20,398 nt of DNA from Bacillota bacterium (GTDB lineage: Bacteria; Bacillota; Clostridia; Christensenellales; Aristaeellaceae): contig JAEWTC010000012.1 of assembly GCA_023459675.1 (NCBI GenBank), forward strand, positions 1 through 20,398. Reading direction: 5' to 3'. Positions 1-6,501 of the stretch are shown here, in pieces. Position numbers and translations under genes: made by a program. The notes beneath the pieces are model-generated. The model was given only the letters and a program-made list of their open reading frames with translations. It searched no databases and was not told the DNA's origin. Numbering within the stretch: the stretch's first letter is position 1; every line of letters starts with the position of its first letter.

Positions 1-202
1 TCACATAATTGAACTTCGTAAAAGCGATATAGCTGAACGGCATGGGGATGTAGAAAAACGCGATAAAAAACAGCATCGCCGGCAGGCACATGAGCAGCAG
101 CGTTTTGCTTTGCTTCGTATTTTTCCAAAGCGTATGTTTTCTTAAATCCGCCGGAACGGAAACCGCCGCGCTTTCACCGTTTCGAAAGCGTGCTCCATGC
201 AA
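1..202 (-). CDS. Sugar ABC transporter permease, N-terminal fragment (LplB-like)
   Basis: Partial gene reading leftward off the window; about 67 codons are visible. A TTG start at 202 is preceded by GAGGTG eight nt upstream; an in-frame GTG at 211 lies too close to the AAGG. The translation has a polar N-terminus, then LWKNTKQSKTLLL, then a hydrophobic stretch containing MLFFIAFFYIPMPFSYIAF at about residues 40-60. This basic-then-hydrophobic start with an aromatic IPM(P/F) motif is what CUT1-type inner-membrane permeases of the LplB group show; the permease at 16095-17015 has a comparable ALPGILYLLVNNYLPMFGVF. It would form half of a membrane channel for an oligosaccharide. It sits under its own strong promoter and an operator-like site, divergent from the LacI-type gene at 554, which is therefore the likely regulator. 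The assignment rests on the first 67 residues only; the EAA loop lies outside the window. Confidence 0.7.
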   Translation of the reverse strand, partial: MHGARFRNGESAAVSVPADLRKHTLWKNTKQSKTLLLMCLPAMLFFIAFFYIPMPFSYIAFTKFNYV

Positions 203-219
203 CGCAATCACCTCACCTT

Positions 220-234
220 TTGTAAACGTTTTCT
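220..234. promoter_or_regulatory. LacI-type / cre-like operator
   Basis: The 15-mer TTGTAAACGTTTTCT fits the Bacillota catabolite-responsive element consensus WTGNAANCGNWNNCW at every constrained position. The central AAACGTTT is palindromic with the CG at the axis, as in LacI-family operators. It overlaps the start of transcription from the promoter at 242-270, so a bound protein would block the leftward permease gene. The binder could be CcpA or the LacI-family protein encoded at 554; the sequence does not separate the two. Confidence 0.6.
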
Positions 235-241
235 TTTCTAC

Positions 242-270
242 AATATAGCGCAAGCCGTTTCCTTTGTCAA
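242..270 (-). promoter_or_regulatory. Strong sigma-A-type promoter for the leftward permease gene
   Basis: On the minus strand, TTGACA (265-270) and TATATT (242-247) are separated by exactly 17 bp. The -35 box is a perfect consensus match and the -10 box a close one. Transcription would begin near 235 and run into the TTG-started permease at 202. The operator-like site at 220-234 lies at or just after the expected start point, a typical repressor position. Confidence 0.75.
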
Positions 271-410
271 CAGTTGTATGTAAGTTATGGAACTTTTTAA
301 TCATTTATTGTCTATGATAACAACACAATATGCCGGAAATCAGTACGGGACAATGGTTTGCGCCATGCGTCCGCGTAGATCGGTTTCCTGCGGTTCACTG
401 GAATATTGAG

Positions 411-420
411 AAACGTTTTC
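411..420. promoter_or_regulatory. Second AAACGTTTTC operator-like site, upstream of the LacI-type gene
   Basis: AAACGTTTTC here is identical to ten bases of the site at 220-234, again centred on a CG. It does not meet the full cre consensus on its left side (GAG in place of TG-N-A). It lies about 130 bp before the regulator's start codon. Two copies of the same core in a divergent intergene suggest cooperative binding or autoregulation by the local LacI-family protein. Confidence 0.45.
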
Positions 421-427
421 AAATATA

Positions 428-456
428 TTGCGTTTGACTGCAAACAATAGTAGAAT
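428..456 (+). promoter_or_regulatory. Possible promoter of the LacI-type regulator
   Basis: TAGAAT (451-456) matches five of six -10 bases and lies 17 bp after TTGCGT (428-433), a poor -35. It would give a 5' leader of about 90 nt before the ATG at 554. The rest of the 351-base stretch 203-553 contains the leftward promoter and the two operator-like sites, and no further gene that I can support. Confidence 0.3.
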
Positions 457-553
457 AAGAAAAGTGTTTGGGCCGCAACCGGGCAGACCCTCCGGCGCAC
501 TCCGCCACATCATGCCGAAGCACGGCAAATACTTGATCGATATGAGGTTTTAT

Positions 554-1603
554 ATGCCCACTAAGAAAATCAACATCTTTGACATTGCCACCGAAGCGGG
601 CGTATCCATCGCCACGGTTTCGCGCGCGCTCAGCGATACGCCCAACCTAAAATCCGCCAGGCAGCGCAAGGTGCTGGAAGTGGTGCAGAAATATAACTAC
701 AAACCCAGCGTCGCGGCCAGGGGGTTGAACCAGGGGCATTCCAAGCTCATCAGCATCGGGCTGCCGGAAATCACGCACCCATTCTACAGCGAAATGTTTT
801 CCGCCGCCGCGGATGAAGCCAGAGCCAAGGGCTATTCCCTGCTCATCTCGCGCATCCCCGACAGCAGCAGCGGCTACCAGGCGTTCCTCGATCAGCTGAT
901 CGAGCGGCGGCCGGACGGCGTGATCCTTGCGGGCGGCATGGTGGAGGACGACAAGGAAAAGGACAGGCTCACGATATTAAACCACCTGCGCAACTATATG
1001 CCCATCGTGCTGGTGGGCGACCCGGTGGAGAATTTCCCGTGCGTGTGCATCTCCGGCGATATGCACGAGAGCGCCGCCGTTTCCGTGCGGCATTTGCACA
1101 CGCTGGGCCACAAGCGCATCGCGTTTCTGGGGGGCAAATCGCAAAAGCGCGGCTCCACCAAACGCGAACAGGGGTACCGGGAGCAAATGACCGCGTTCGG
1201 GCTGGAGGAAAACATCTGCGTCCGTCTGGAATCCGGCTACTGGCTTGAGGACGGTGTCATCGGCATTCAGAAGCTCCTTGCGGAGTTCCCAAACGGAAAT
1301 CGCCCCACCGCCGTGATCGCAATCAACGATCTGGTGGCTATGGGCATTCTGCGGCAGCTCAACAGCATGGGAATCCAGGTGCCGTCCGATATGGCGGTCA
1401 TCGGCTGCGACAACCAGTTTTTCGCCGCCTATACCAACCCGCCGCTGACGACCGTCGACCTGCACATCAGCGAGCTCGGCCGCCGCGCGATGACCTATTT
1501 GCTGCATTGGGAGAAGGGCCAGAATTTTTACCACAAGCTGGACACCCATTTGGTGGTGCGCGAATCCTGCGGCGTGAAGCTGGGCAGGCGCAAGTTTCTA
1601 TAG
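554..1603 (+). CDS. LacI/GalR-family transcriptional regulator
   Basis: A 349-residue DNA-binding regulator, the normal length for LacI/GalR proteins. Residues 6-26 (NIFDIATEAGVSIATVSRAL) form the helix-turn-helix, followed by the hinge segment with NYKPSVAARGLNQG. The remaining ~280 residues are a periplasmic-binding-protein-like effector domain, with IGLPEITHPFYSEMF early, HLHTLGHKRIAFLGG in the middle and VIGCDNQFFAAYTNPPLTTV near the end. The ATG at 554 is chosen because TGAGG stands six nt upstream and the protein then begins just before the helix-turn-helix; the open frame extends back to 428, but that 42-residue extension has no family counterpart. Effector unknown, probably a sugar or sugar phosphate. 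Divergence from the permease at 202 and the paired AAACGTTTTC sites suggest it controls that transporter and itself. Confidence 0.93.
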   Translation: MPTKKINIFDIATEAGVSIATVSRALSDTPNLKSARQRKVLEVVQKYNYKPSVAARGLNQGHSKLISIGLPEITHPFYSEMFSAAADEARAKGYSLLISRIPDSSSGYQAFLDQLIERRPDGVILAGGMVEDDKEKDRLTILNHLRNYMPIVLVGDPVENFPCVCISGDMHESAAVSVRHLHTLGHKRIAFLGGKSQKRGSTKREQGYREQMTAFGLEENICVRLESGYWLEDGVIGIQKLLAEFPNGNRPTAVIAINDLVAMGILRQLNSMGIQVPSDMAVIGCDNQFFAAYTNPPLTTVDLHISELGRRAMTYLLHWEKGQNFYHKLDTHLVVRESCGVKLGRRKFL

Positions 1604-1612
1604 AGTTGCAAC

Positions 1613-1641
1613 AAAAAAAGGGCGGCGCAAACGCGCCGCCC
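1613..1641 (-). terminator. Intrinsic terminator (minus strand) for the beta-galactosidase operon
   Basis: A perfect 9-bp GC stem, GGGCGGCGC (1620-1628) and GCGCCGCCC (1633-1641), encloses AAAC. Read on the minus strand the stem is followed by seven T residues (A7 at 1613-1619 on the plus strand), the classic intrinsic terminator layout. On the plus strand it is followed by TTAGATC and so would be weak for the LacI-type gene. It lies about 215 nt past the lacZ stop. Confidence 0.7.
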
Positions 1642-1681
1642 TTAGATCGCTGATAAACCTTGGTTTGGAAACGAGACGCCA

Positions 1682-1804
1682 GCCTGTTCAGAAATCCCGA
1701 TCTGCTAGGAAGCAAGGGGGGCAAGAGGTTGAGCTTACTCGTTTGTAAGTGATGCCTTTTGCCCTCCCGCAGCTGACAACGCAGATCGGGGTTTATCAAC
1801 AGGC
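1682..1804. repeat. 123-bp imperfect inverted repeat, non-coding
   Basis: Outer arms 1682-1705 and 1781-1804 are 24 bp each and complementary at 21 positions; both carry the GATCTGC/GCAGATC core. Inside, 1716-1728 (GGGGGGCAAGAGG) pairs with 1755-1768 (CCTTTTGCCCTCCC), allowing one bulge and one G-U pair, and CTTAC (1734-1738) pairs with GTAAG (1745-1749) around a six-base loop. As RNA this makes one long rod with three helices; as DNA it has the shape of a short non-autonomous (MITE-like) element. No protein-coding signal is seen. Part of the right arm, GGTTTATCA (1790-1798), also pairs perfectly with TGATAAACC (1651-1659), so an alternative fold exists. Confidence 0.6.
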
Positions 1805-1807
1805 GAA

Positions 1808-1834
1808 GGGCGACGCAAACGCGCCGCCCTTTTT
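1808..1834 (+). terminator. Intrinsic terminator (plus strand) for the LacI-type gene
   Basis: GGGCGACGC (1808-1816) and GCGCCGCCC (1821-1829) form a stem with one A-C mismatch around AAAC, followed directly by TTTTT (1830-1834). It is the second copy of the unit at 1609-1643 and the only one with a T-tract on the plus strand. It lies about 200 nt after the stop codon of the LacI-type gene and 21 nt before the end of the convergent lacZ. Confidence 0.7.
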
Positions 1835-1854
1835 CATGTGCGCCTGTGTGCCGG

Positions 1855-4836
1855 TTAGCCCAGAAGATCCAGCCGCAGGCAGAACTCGAACTGCGTTTCG
1901 TTCAGCCGGTACGCTTGGGGAAGCGCCGGGCCGCAGCTGTTGGTGCCAAGTCCGCTGTTGCGTATGTCGGCGCACAGCACCGTATATCCGCTCTCGGTCA
2001 GCTCGTAATTGTGCCGCTTTTCCGTAAGCTCCTCCTGGGTATACGGCGATACGTTCATGGAAAACGGCGCCGCGGATTGCAGGCACAGCCCCGCCCCGCG
2101 CGGATCGGCAGCCTGTACGAAATGGCAGCCGAAATGGCTTCCGTTCTCCTGCGGCTTGATGTAATCCTCGTGGTTTTGCAGGGCAGTCGTTTCAAACAGC
2201 CCAAGCCGCGTGCCCACGCGTTTGTCCTCATAGCTTTCCGTAGGCCCGAAGCCGTAATACCGCACGGATGCGCACGCCTTGGGCAGGAAGAAGCGCACGC
2301 CGAAGCGCGGCAGGTACGGAAGCTCCGCGTTCCTTGCGACGGACAGCCGCATTTGGATGGTCCCCAGCGGGTCTAGGGTATATTCCGCGCCGATGCGCAC
2401 GATCCACTGGCGGTAAACGGCGGCCAGCGTGATATTCGCCGTCAGCACGGCGTTTGCGCCGCGCATTTCGGCATGCGCTCCGGAAACGCGGGTTTGCGCG
2501 TCCCGGTATCCCGCGTTTTCCCACGCCGCCCGCTCGTTCCGGTCGTTATCCGTGGGCGCGCGCCAGATGTTGTAGGTCATCGGCGCCGCCAGCCGGTCGC
2601 CGCCCGCGGCCAGCAGGCTGTCAAACGCCCCAAGGCGCTTGGAAAACCGATAGGCAAAGCCGCTGCCCGTTACCAAGTAATGGGTTTCGGTCTCCGCAAG
2701 CGCCAGCGCGCCTCCCGCCGCCTTGGGCAATGCGGGTACCACGCGGGAATCCCGCAGCGTGAGCTGATCAAACCCCAGCGCGTGCCCCGCGGGCACCAGC
2801 GGGAACTCCCGCACGGTGCGGTAATACAGGTTCAAAAGCACCGCGCCGCTTTGGGGAACCGTCACCGGCAGGCGGAGCTCCGCGCTTTGGTGCGGCGCGA
2901 TCGGGGGCAGCGCCATGGCGCCCTCCGCGGTCACCCGCCCGTCGCAAACCAGTTCGTACGTAAGATCGGCTACGGCGTCCGCGTACAGGAAATCCATGCG
3001 GTTGGTCAGTTTCACCGTTACGCCGTCTGCGGGGAGGAGCTCGGCGCGCAGCGGACGCGCGGCGTTCTTCATCTCCAGGAAGCCCGTATGCGGCCTGCGG
3101 TCCGGGTAGGTCAGCCCGTCCACGCAGAAGTTGCCGTCGTGCAGGGTTTCGCCGGAATCGCCGCCGTAATGGTACATCCGCCTTCCGTCCGCGGCTATGC
3201 CCGCGCTGACGGCGTGATCGCAGAATTCCCACACAAACCCGCCGCAGAAGCCGGGGTAGCGATCCATCAATTCAAAATACTCCCGTACGCCGCCCGGGCC
3301 GTTGCCCATGGCGTGTACGTACTCGCACAGCACGAACGGGCGGGGGTCGCGGTGATGATCAAAGTAATCCAGAATGTCGGTCAGGGGCGAATACATACGG
3401 CTGACGACGTCCATCATGGAAATATCGCTGTCCGCCTGGGCGTAGAACGCGCCTTCGTAGTGAAGCAGCCGCGTGGGGTCGCACGCTTTCACCCACCGCC
3501 CCGCCTTTTCCATGGCCGGGCCATACCCCGTTTCGTTGCCCAGCGACCAGAACAGGATGCAGGCGTGGTTGCGGTCGCGCAGCACGTTGCGGCGCACGCG
3601 GTCGAGGATCGCTTCCTCAAACATCGGATCCCGGGGAACGATGCTGAACTTCTGCTTCAGGCGTTCGCCCAACAGGGGCTGTTCGCCGAAAAGCTCCACG
3701 GTGCCGTGCGACTCCAGATCGGTTTCGGCGATCAGATAGAACCCGTACGCGTCGCACAGCTCCGGCATCCACGGGGAGTTGGGGTAATGGCTGGTGCGGA
3801 TGGCGTTGACGTTGTGGAGTTTCATCACCGTAAGATCGCGGATCAGCTGCGCCGGGGTGATGGCGTAGCCGGTATCCGGGTCGCTGTCGTGGCGGTTCAC
3901 GCCGTGCAGTTTGATGGGAACGCCGTTCAGGCGCAGTACGCCGTCCGTCACGGCAATCTCCCGAACCCCGACTTTCTGGGCGATGACCTCGCCCTGCGTT
4001 TCGATCACCAGCGTGTACAGGCTAGGCGTTTCCGCCGTCCAAAGCAGGGGGTGTTCCACGGCAAACGCCGTGCTTTCCCCCGCCGTTTCGCTATGCAGCA
4101 GAGCGCCGTCCGGCGCAAGGAGCGTAAGCCGCACCGCGGGCGCAGGCTGCGTGGTTTCCAGCCGTACGGCAATCTCCGCGGCGCCCTTTTGGAGCGCGGT
4201 GGAGACAACGAAATCCTCCACGCACGTTTCGGGGCGCTCCAGCAGGTACACGTCCCGGAAAATACCGGACATGCGGAACTTGTCCTGATCCTCCAGATAA
4301 CTGCCGAAGCACCACTTGAGCACGCGGGCCTCCAGCGTGTTTTCGCCGTCGGACAGAAGCTCGGTTACGTCAAACGCGCTGGTGGAATGGGATACCTGCG
4401 AAAAGCCCGCGAACGTGCTGTTGACGTACAGGTACAGGCAGCTGTCCACGCCCTCGAAATGCAGATGATACCGCCGCCCCGCCCGCTTGCGCAGGGTAAA
4501 GCGCCTGCGGTACGCGCCCGCGGGGTTTTCCGCCGGTACGAACGGCGGATCGTACGGGAAAGGATAGCGCACGTTGGTGTACATGTTCTGATCGAACCCG
4601 TGCAGCTGCCACACCGACGGTACGGGAAGCGTATGCGTATAACGCACGTCCTCCGGCATGTCCGCGGCATTGGAAAAGTAGGCAAAATCCCAGTCGCCGG
4701 AAAGCATCGTAACGCGGGGGGAGGTTTCCCGCACGCCCCGCAGGGCGCTTTCGGCGTCCGGATACGGAATCATATACGCGCGGACGGGCAGGGTATTCAC
4801 ATGCAGCGTTTTGGGGTTCTCATGGTACTGGAGCAT
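1855..4836 (-). CDS. lacZ: Beta-galactosidase, GH2 family (LacZ type)
   Basis: A 993-residue cytoplasmic enzyme that hydrolyses terminal beta-D-galactosides, close to the usual LacZ size. The order is that of long LacZ: an N-terminal sugar-binding jelly roll (SGDWDFAYF near residue 46), Ig-like domains, a catalytic barrel from about 300 to 590, and a C-terminal Bgal_small domain (YGFGPTESYEDKR, then HNYELTESGYTVL, NSGLGTNSCGP). Visible motifs are GVNRHD (312-317), the acid/base Glu in SLGNETGYG (E435) and the nucleophile in CEYVHAMGN (E505). The start at 4836 is chosen because GAGGAG stands seven nt upstream and MLQYHENPKTLHVNTLPVRAY matches LacZ N-termini; ATGs at 4842 and 4857 are too close to, or upstream of, that ribosome site. 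No signal peptide. Last gene of the leftward GH127/kinase operon, 110 nt after the kinase; the galactose it releases would need Leloir genes not seen here. Confidence 0.95.
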   Translation of the reverse strand: MLQYHENPKTLHVNTLPVRAYMIPYPDAESALRGVRETSPRVTMLSGDWDFAYFSNAADMPEDVRYTHTLPVPSVWQLHGFDQNMYTNVRYPFPYDPPFVPAENPAGAYRRRFTLRKRAGRRYHLHFEGVDSCLYLYVNSTFAGFSQVSHSTSAFDVTELLSDGENTLEARVLKWCFGSYLEDQDKFRMSGIFRDVYLLERPETCVEDFVVSTALQKGAAEIAVRLETTQPAPAVRLTLLAPDGALLHSETAGESTAFAVEHPLLWTAETPSLYTLVIETQGEVIAQKVGVREIAVTDGVLRLNGVPIKLHGVNRHDSDPDTGYAITPAQLIRDLTVMKLHNVNAIRTSHYPNSPWMPELCDAYGFYLIAETDLESHGTVELFGEQPLLGERLKQKFSIVPRDPMFEEAILDRVRRNVLRDRNHACILFWSLGNETGYGPAMEKAGRWVKACDPTRLLHYEGAFYAQADSDISMMDVVSRMYSPLTDILDYFDHHRDPRPFVLCEYVHAMGNGPGGVREYFELMDRYPGFCGGFVWEFCDHAVSAGIAADGRRMYHYGGDSGETLHDGNFCVDGLTYPDRRPHTGFLEMKNAARPLRAELLPADGVTVKLTNRMDFLYADAVADLTYELVCDGRVTAEGAMALPPIAPHQSAELRLPVTVPQSGAVLLNLYYRTVREFPLVPAGHALGFDQLTLRDSRVVPALPKAAGGALALAETETHYLVTGSGFAYRFSKRLGAFDSLLAAGGDRLAAPMTYNIWRAPTDNDRNERAAWENAGYRDAQTRVSGAHAEMRGANAVLTANITLAAVYRQWIVRIGAEYTLDPLGTIQMRLSVARNAELPYLPRFGVRFFLPKACASVRYYGFGPTESYEDKRVGTRLGLFETTALQNHEDYIKPQENGSHFGCHFVQAADPRGAGLCLQSAAPFSMNVSPYTQEELTEKRHNYELTESGYTVLCADIRNSGLGTNSCGPALPQAYRLNETQFEFCLRLDLLG

Positions 4837-4902
4837 CGGCATTCTCCTCAATCTCATTGATCGGCTGGGTTGGACTGATCAGGGGCCGGGACGACAGCGC
4901 AT

Positions 4903-4931
4903 ACTGTACAGCCAGGGACATATTCCGTCAA
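4903..4931 (-). promoter_or_regulatory. Possible internal promoter before lacZ
   Basis: On the minus strand TTGACG (4926-4931) and TACAGT (4903-4908) are 17 bp apart, in the 110-nt gap between kinase and lacZ. The -35 matches five of six bases and the -10 four of six. It could give lacZ expression independent of the operon promoter near 9480. The same gap contains the palindrome CTGATCAG (4875-4882), which could be an operator but is too short to assign. Confidence 0.35.
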
Positions 4932-4946
4932 TAGGCCGGCGCCCGC

Positions 4947-6497
4947 CTACTGCGAAAACTTACCGTTCACGGCGGCGCGTTCCACCAGCAGCGCCCGTTC
5001 GAAACGCTGCAGATAGGCCTGAAATCCTTTCACGCCTTCCTCGCAGGGCGCGATTACGGCGCGCCGCACCTCCCCGAACACGCGTTGATCCAAATAGTTC
5101 TCCAGGGTTTCTCCGGCGCCTTTCTGCACGAGAAACGCCGTCAGCAGCGCCATGCCGTACGCGACGCTGTCCACCGCGATTTCCATCACGGCCACGGGGG
5201 CGTTTACGGCGTCCGCCAGGTACTGCTGGCCGACCTCCGGCGTTTTGAAAAAACCTCCGTGCGCCGTAATGCGGCTGATGGATACGTTCTCCCGCCGCAG
5301 GATGCGCATGCCGATGGCCAGCGAGGCGAACGCCGAATACACCTGCGCGCGCAGGAAATTGGCCAGGGTAAACCGGCTTGCGTTGCCGCGCAGCACCAGC
5401 GGGCAGCCGGAGGCAAAATCCGTTACGTGCTCGCCCGCCAGATAGCCGACCACCGTAACGCCGCCGCAATCCGGATCGCCGCCGACGCTCTGGTGCAGGA
5501 GCATGGCGTAGAGCGAGTCCTCGTCCATCGCCGCGCCGACCAGGCCGGAAAACTCCTGATAGGTTTTGGCCCAGGCGCTGATATCCGCGGTGCAGTTGTT
5601 GCAGTGCACCATGGCGACGGGTTTTCCGGTGGGGGTCGCCACGATGTCGATCTCGGGATACGGGCGGGAAAGCGGTTTTTCCAGCACCGTCATCGAGTAG
5701 ATGGAGACGCCAGCCGAAACGATACCCGTCGTCGGTGCGATGCTGTTGGTCGATACCATGCCCGTGGCGGCGCTGCCTTCCGGCGGAGCCATGGGGATTC
5801 CCGCCTTCAGCTTACCCGTAGAATCCAACAGCCGCGCGCCGTCTTCCGTCAGCACGCCCGCGTACTCCCCCGCCTTGCGGATTTCCGGCAGAATCCCGTC
5901 CAGCTGCCAGGACAAATGGAAATCGGCCAAGATCTCCGAAAACTGCGCCATACAGCGCATACAGTAACGATCCCCGTCCAGGGGAAACATGCCGCTGGCG
6001 TCGCCGATTCCGGTGACGAACTCGCCCGTGAGCCGGTGGTGCACATACCCGGCCAGCGTGCAGATGCGCCGGATCTGGTTGACATGGGGCTCGCCGGCCA
6101 TGACCGCATGGTAAAGGTGCGCGACGCTCCACCGCTGGGGCACGCTGCGCCCGAACATCGCCGACAGCTCCATGGAGGCCTTGCCGGTGAAGGTGTTGCG
6201 CCAGGTTCGAAACGCCGTCAGCGGCCTGCCCTCCTGGTCAAAGGGCATATAGCCGTGCATCATGCCCGATATGCCGATTCCGGCGATGGATACCGGCCCG
6301 CGGAGAGCCCGAAGCGCCGCACCGACGGCCGCGCGCAGCCCCGACCAGACCTCCTCCAGCGGGTAGGTCCAGACGCCGTTTTCCAGCTTGTCCTCCCAGG
6401 CGGAGCTTCCCTGCGCGATCACCGCATGCGCCTCGTTGATCACGACGGCCCGGATGCGCGTCGATCCCAGCTCGATCCCCAGGTATGCTTTGATCAT
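4947..6497 (-). CDS. FGGY-family carbohydrate kinase, xylulokinase-like (BaXK-like group)
   Basis: A 516-residue ATP-dependent sugar kinase. IELGSTRIRAVVINE at residues 6-20 is the phosphate-1 motif of the ASKHA fold; SIAGIGISGMMHGYMPFD, TAFRTWRNT and IGDASGMFPLD follow in the first domain, and the second has PEGSAATGMVSTNSIAPTTG, AMVHCNNCTADISAW and a late ITAHGGFFKTPEVGQQYLAD. From memory these strings are typical of the xylulokinase-like group that includes the Bifidobacterium enzyme (cd07809-like). Substrate is inferred only: D-xylulose, L-ribulose or another ketopentose. Start 6497 follows AAAGGGTGA at good distance and lies four nt after the GH127 stop; an upstream extension to 6560 would sit inside GH127. 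Linkage to an arabinofuranosidase suggests it feeds arabinose-derived ribulose into the pentose phosphate pathway, but no isomerase or epimerase is present. Confidence 0.88.
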   Translation of the reverse strand: MIKAYLGIELGSTRIRAVVINEAHAVIAQGSSAWEDKLENGVWTYPLEEVWSGLRAAVGAALRALRGPVSIAGIGISGMMHGYMPFDQEGRPLTAFRTWRNTFTGKASMELSAMFGRSVPQRWSVAHLYHAVMAGEPHVNQIRRICTLAGYVHHRLTGEFVTGIGDASGMFPLDGDRYCMRCMAQFSEILADFHLSWQLDGILPEIRKAGEYAGVLTEDGARLLDSTGKLKAGIPMAPPEGSAATGMVSTNSIAPTTGIVSAGVSIYSMTVLEKPLSRPYPEIDIVATPTGKPVAMVHCNNCTADISAWAKTYQEFSGLVGAAMDEDSLYAMLLHQSVGGDPDCGGVTVVGYLAGEHVTDFASGCPLVLRGNASRFTLANFLRAQVYSAFASLAIGMRILRRENVSISRITAHGGFFKTPEVGQQYLADAVNAPVAVMEIAVDSVAYGMALLTAFLVQKGAGETLENYLDQRVFGEVRRAVIAPCEEGVKGFQAYLQRFERALLVERAAVNGKFSQ

Positions 6498-6501
6498 CCG
6501 A

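Larger units (their letters stand above)
1609..1831. repeat. Direct pair of hairpin units flanking the inverted repeat
   Basis: The 35 bases at 1609-1643 and at 1797-1831 agree at 30 positions by eye. Both start CAACA, contain the same GC stem with an AAAC loop, and end CTT. The left copy keeps the upstream A-tract and has no T-tract; the right copy keeps the downstream T-tract (1830-1834) and has no A-tract. The two copies therefore look like a single bidirectional terminator that was duplicated and split around the intervening 153 bp. Confidence 0.65.

Noticed and set aside
428..553. 42-codon N-terminal extension of the LacI-type regulator
   Set aside because: It contains the likely promoter region, has no family counterpart, and the ATG at 554 has its own ribosome site immediately before the helix-turn-helix.
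1682..1804. CRISPR repeat or tRNA-like structure
   Set aside because: There is only one dyad, no regularly spaced repeats, and no cloverleaf or CCA end; it is better described as an inverted-repeat element.
2473..4860. Open frame of 795 codons on the plus strand, antisense to lacZ
   Set aside because: It mirrors the whole of lacZ, has very high Arg/Ala/Val/His content with no recognisable domain, and arises because few stop codons fall on the antisense of a GC-rich gene. LacZ is supported by many family motifs.
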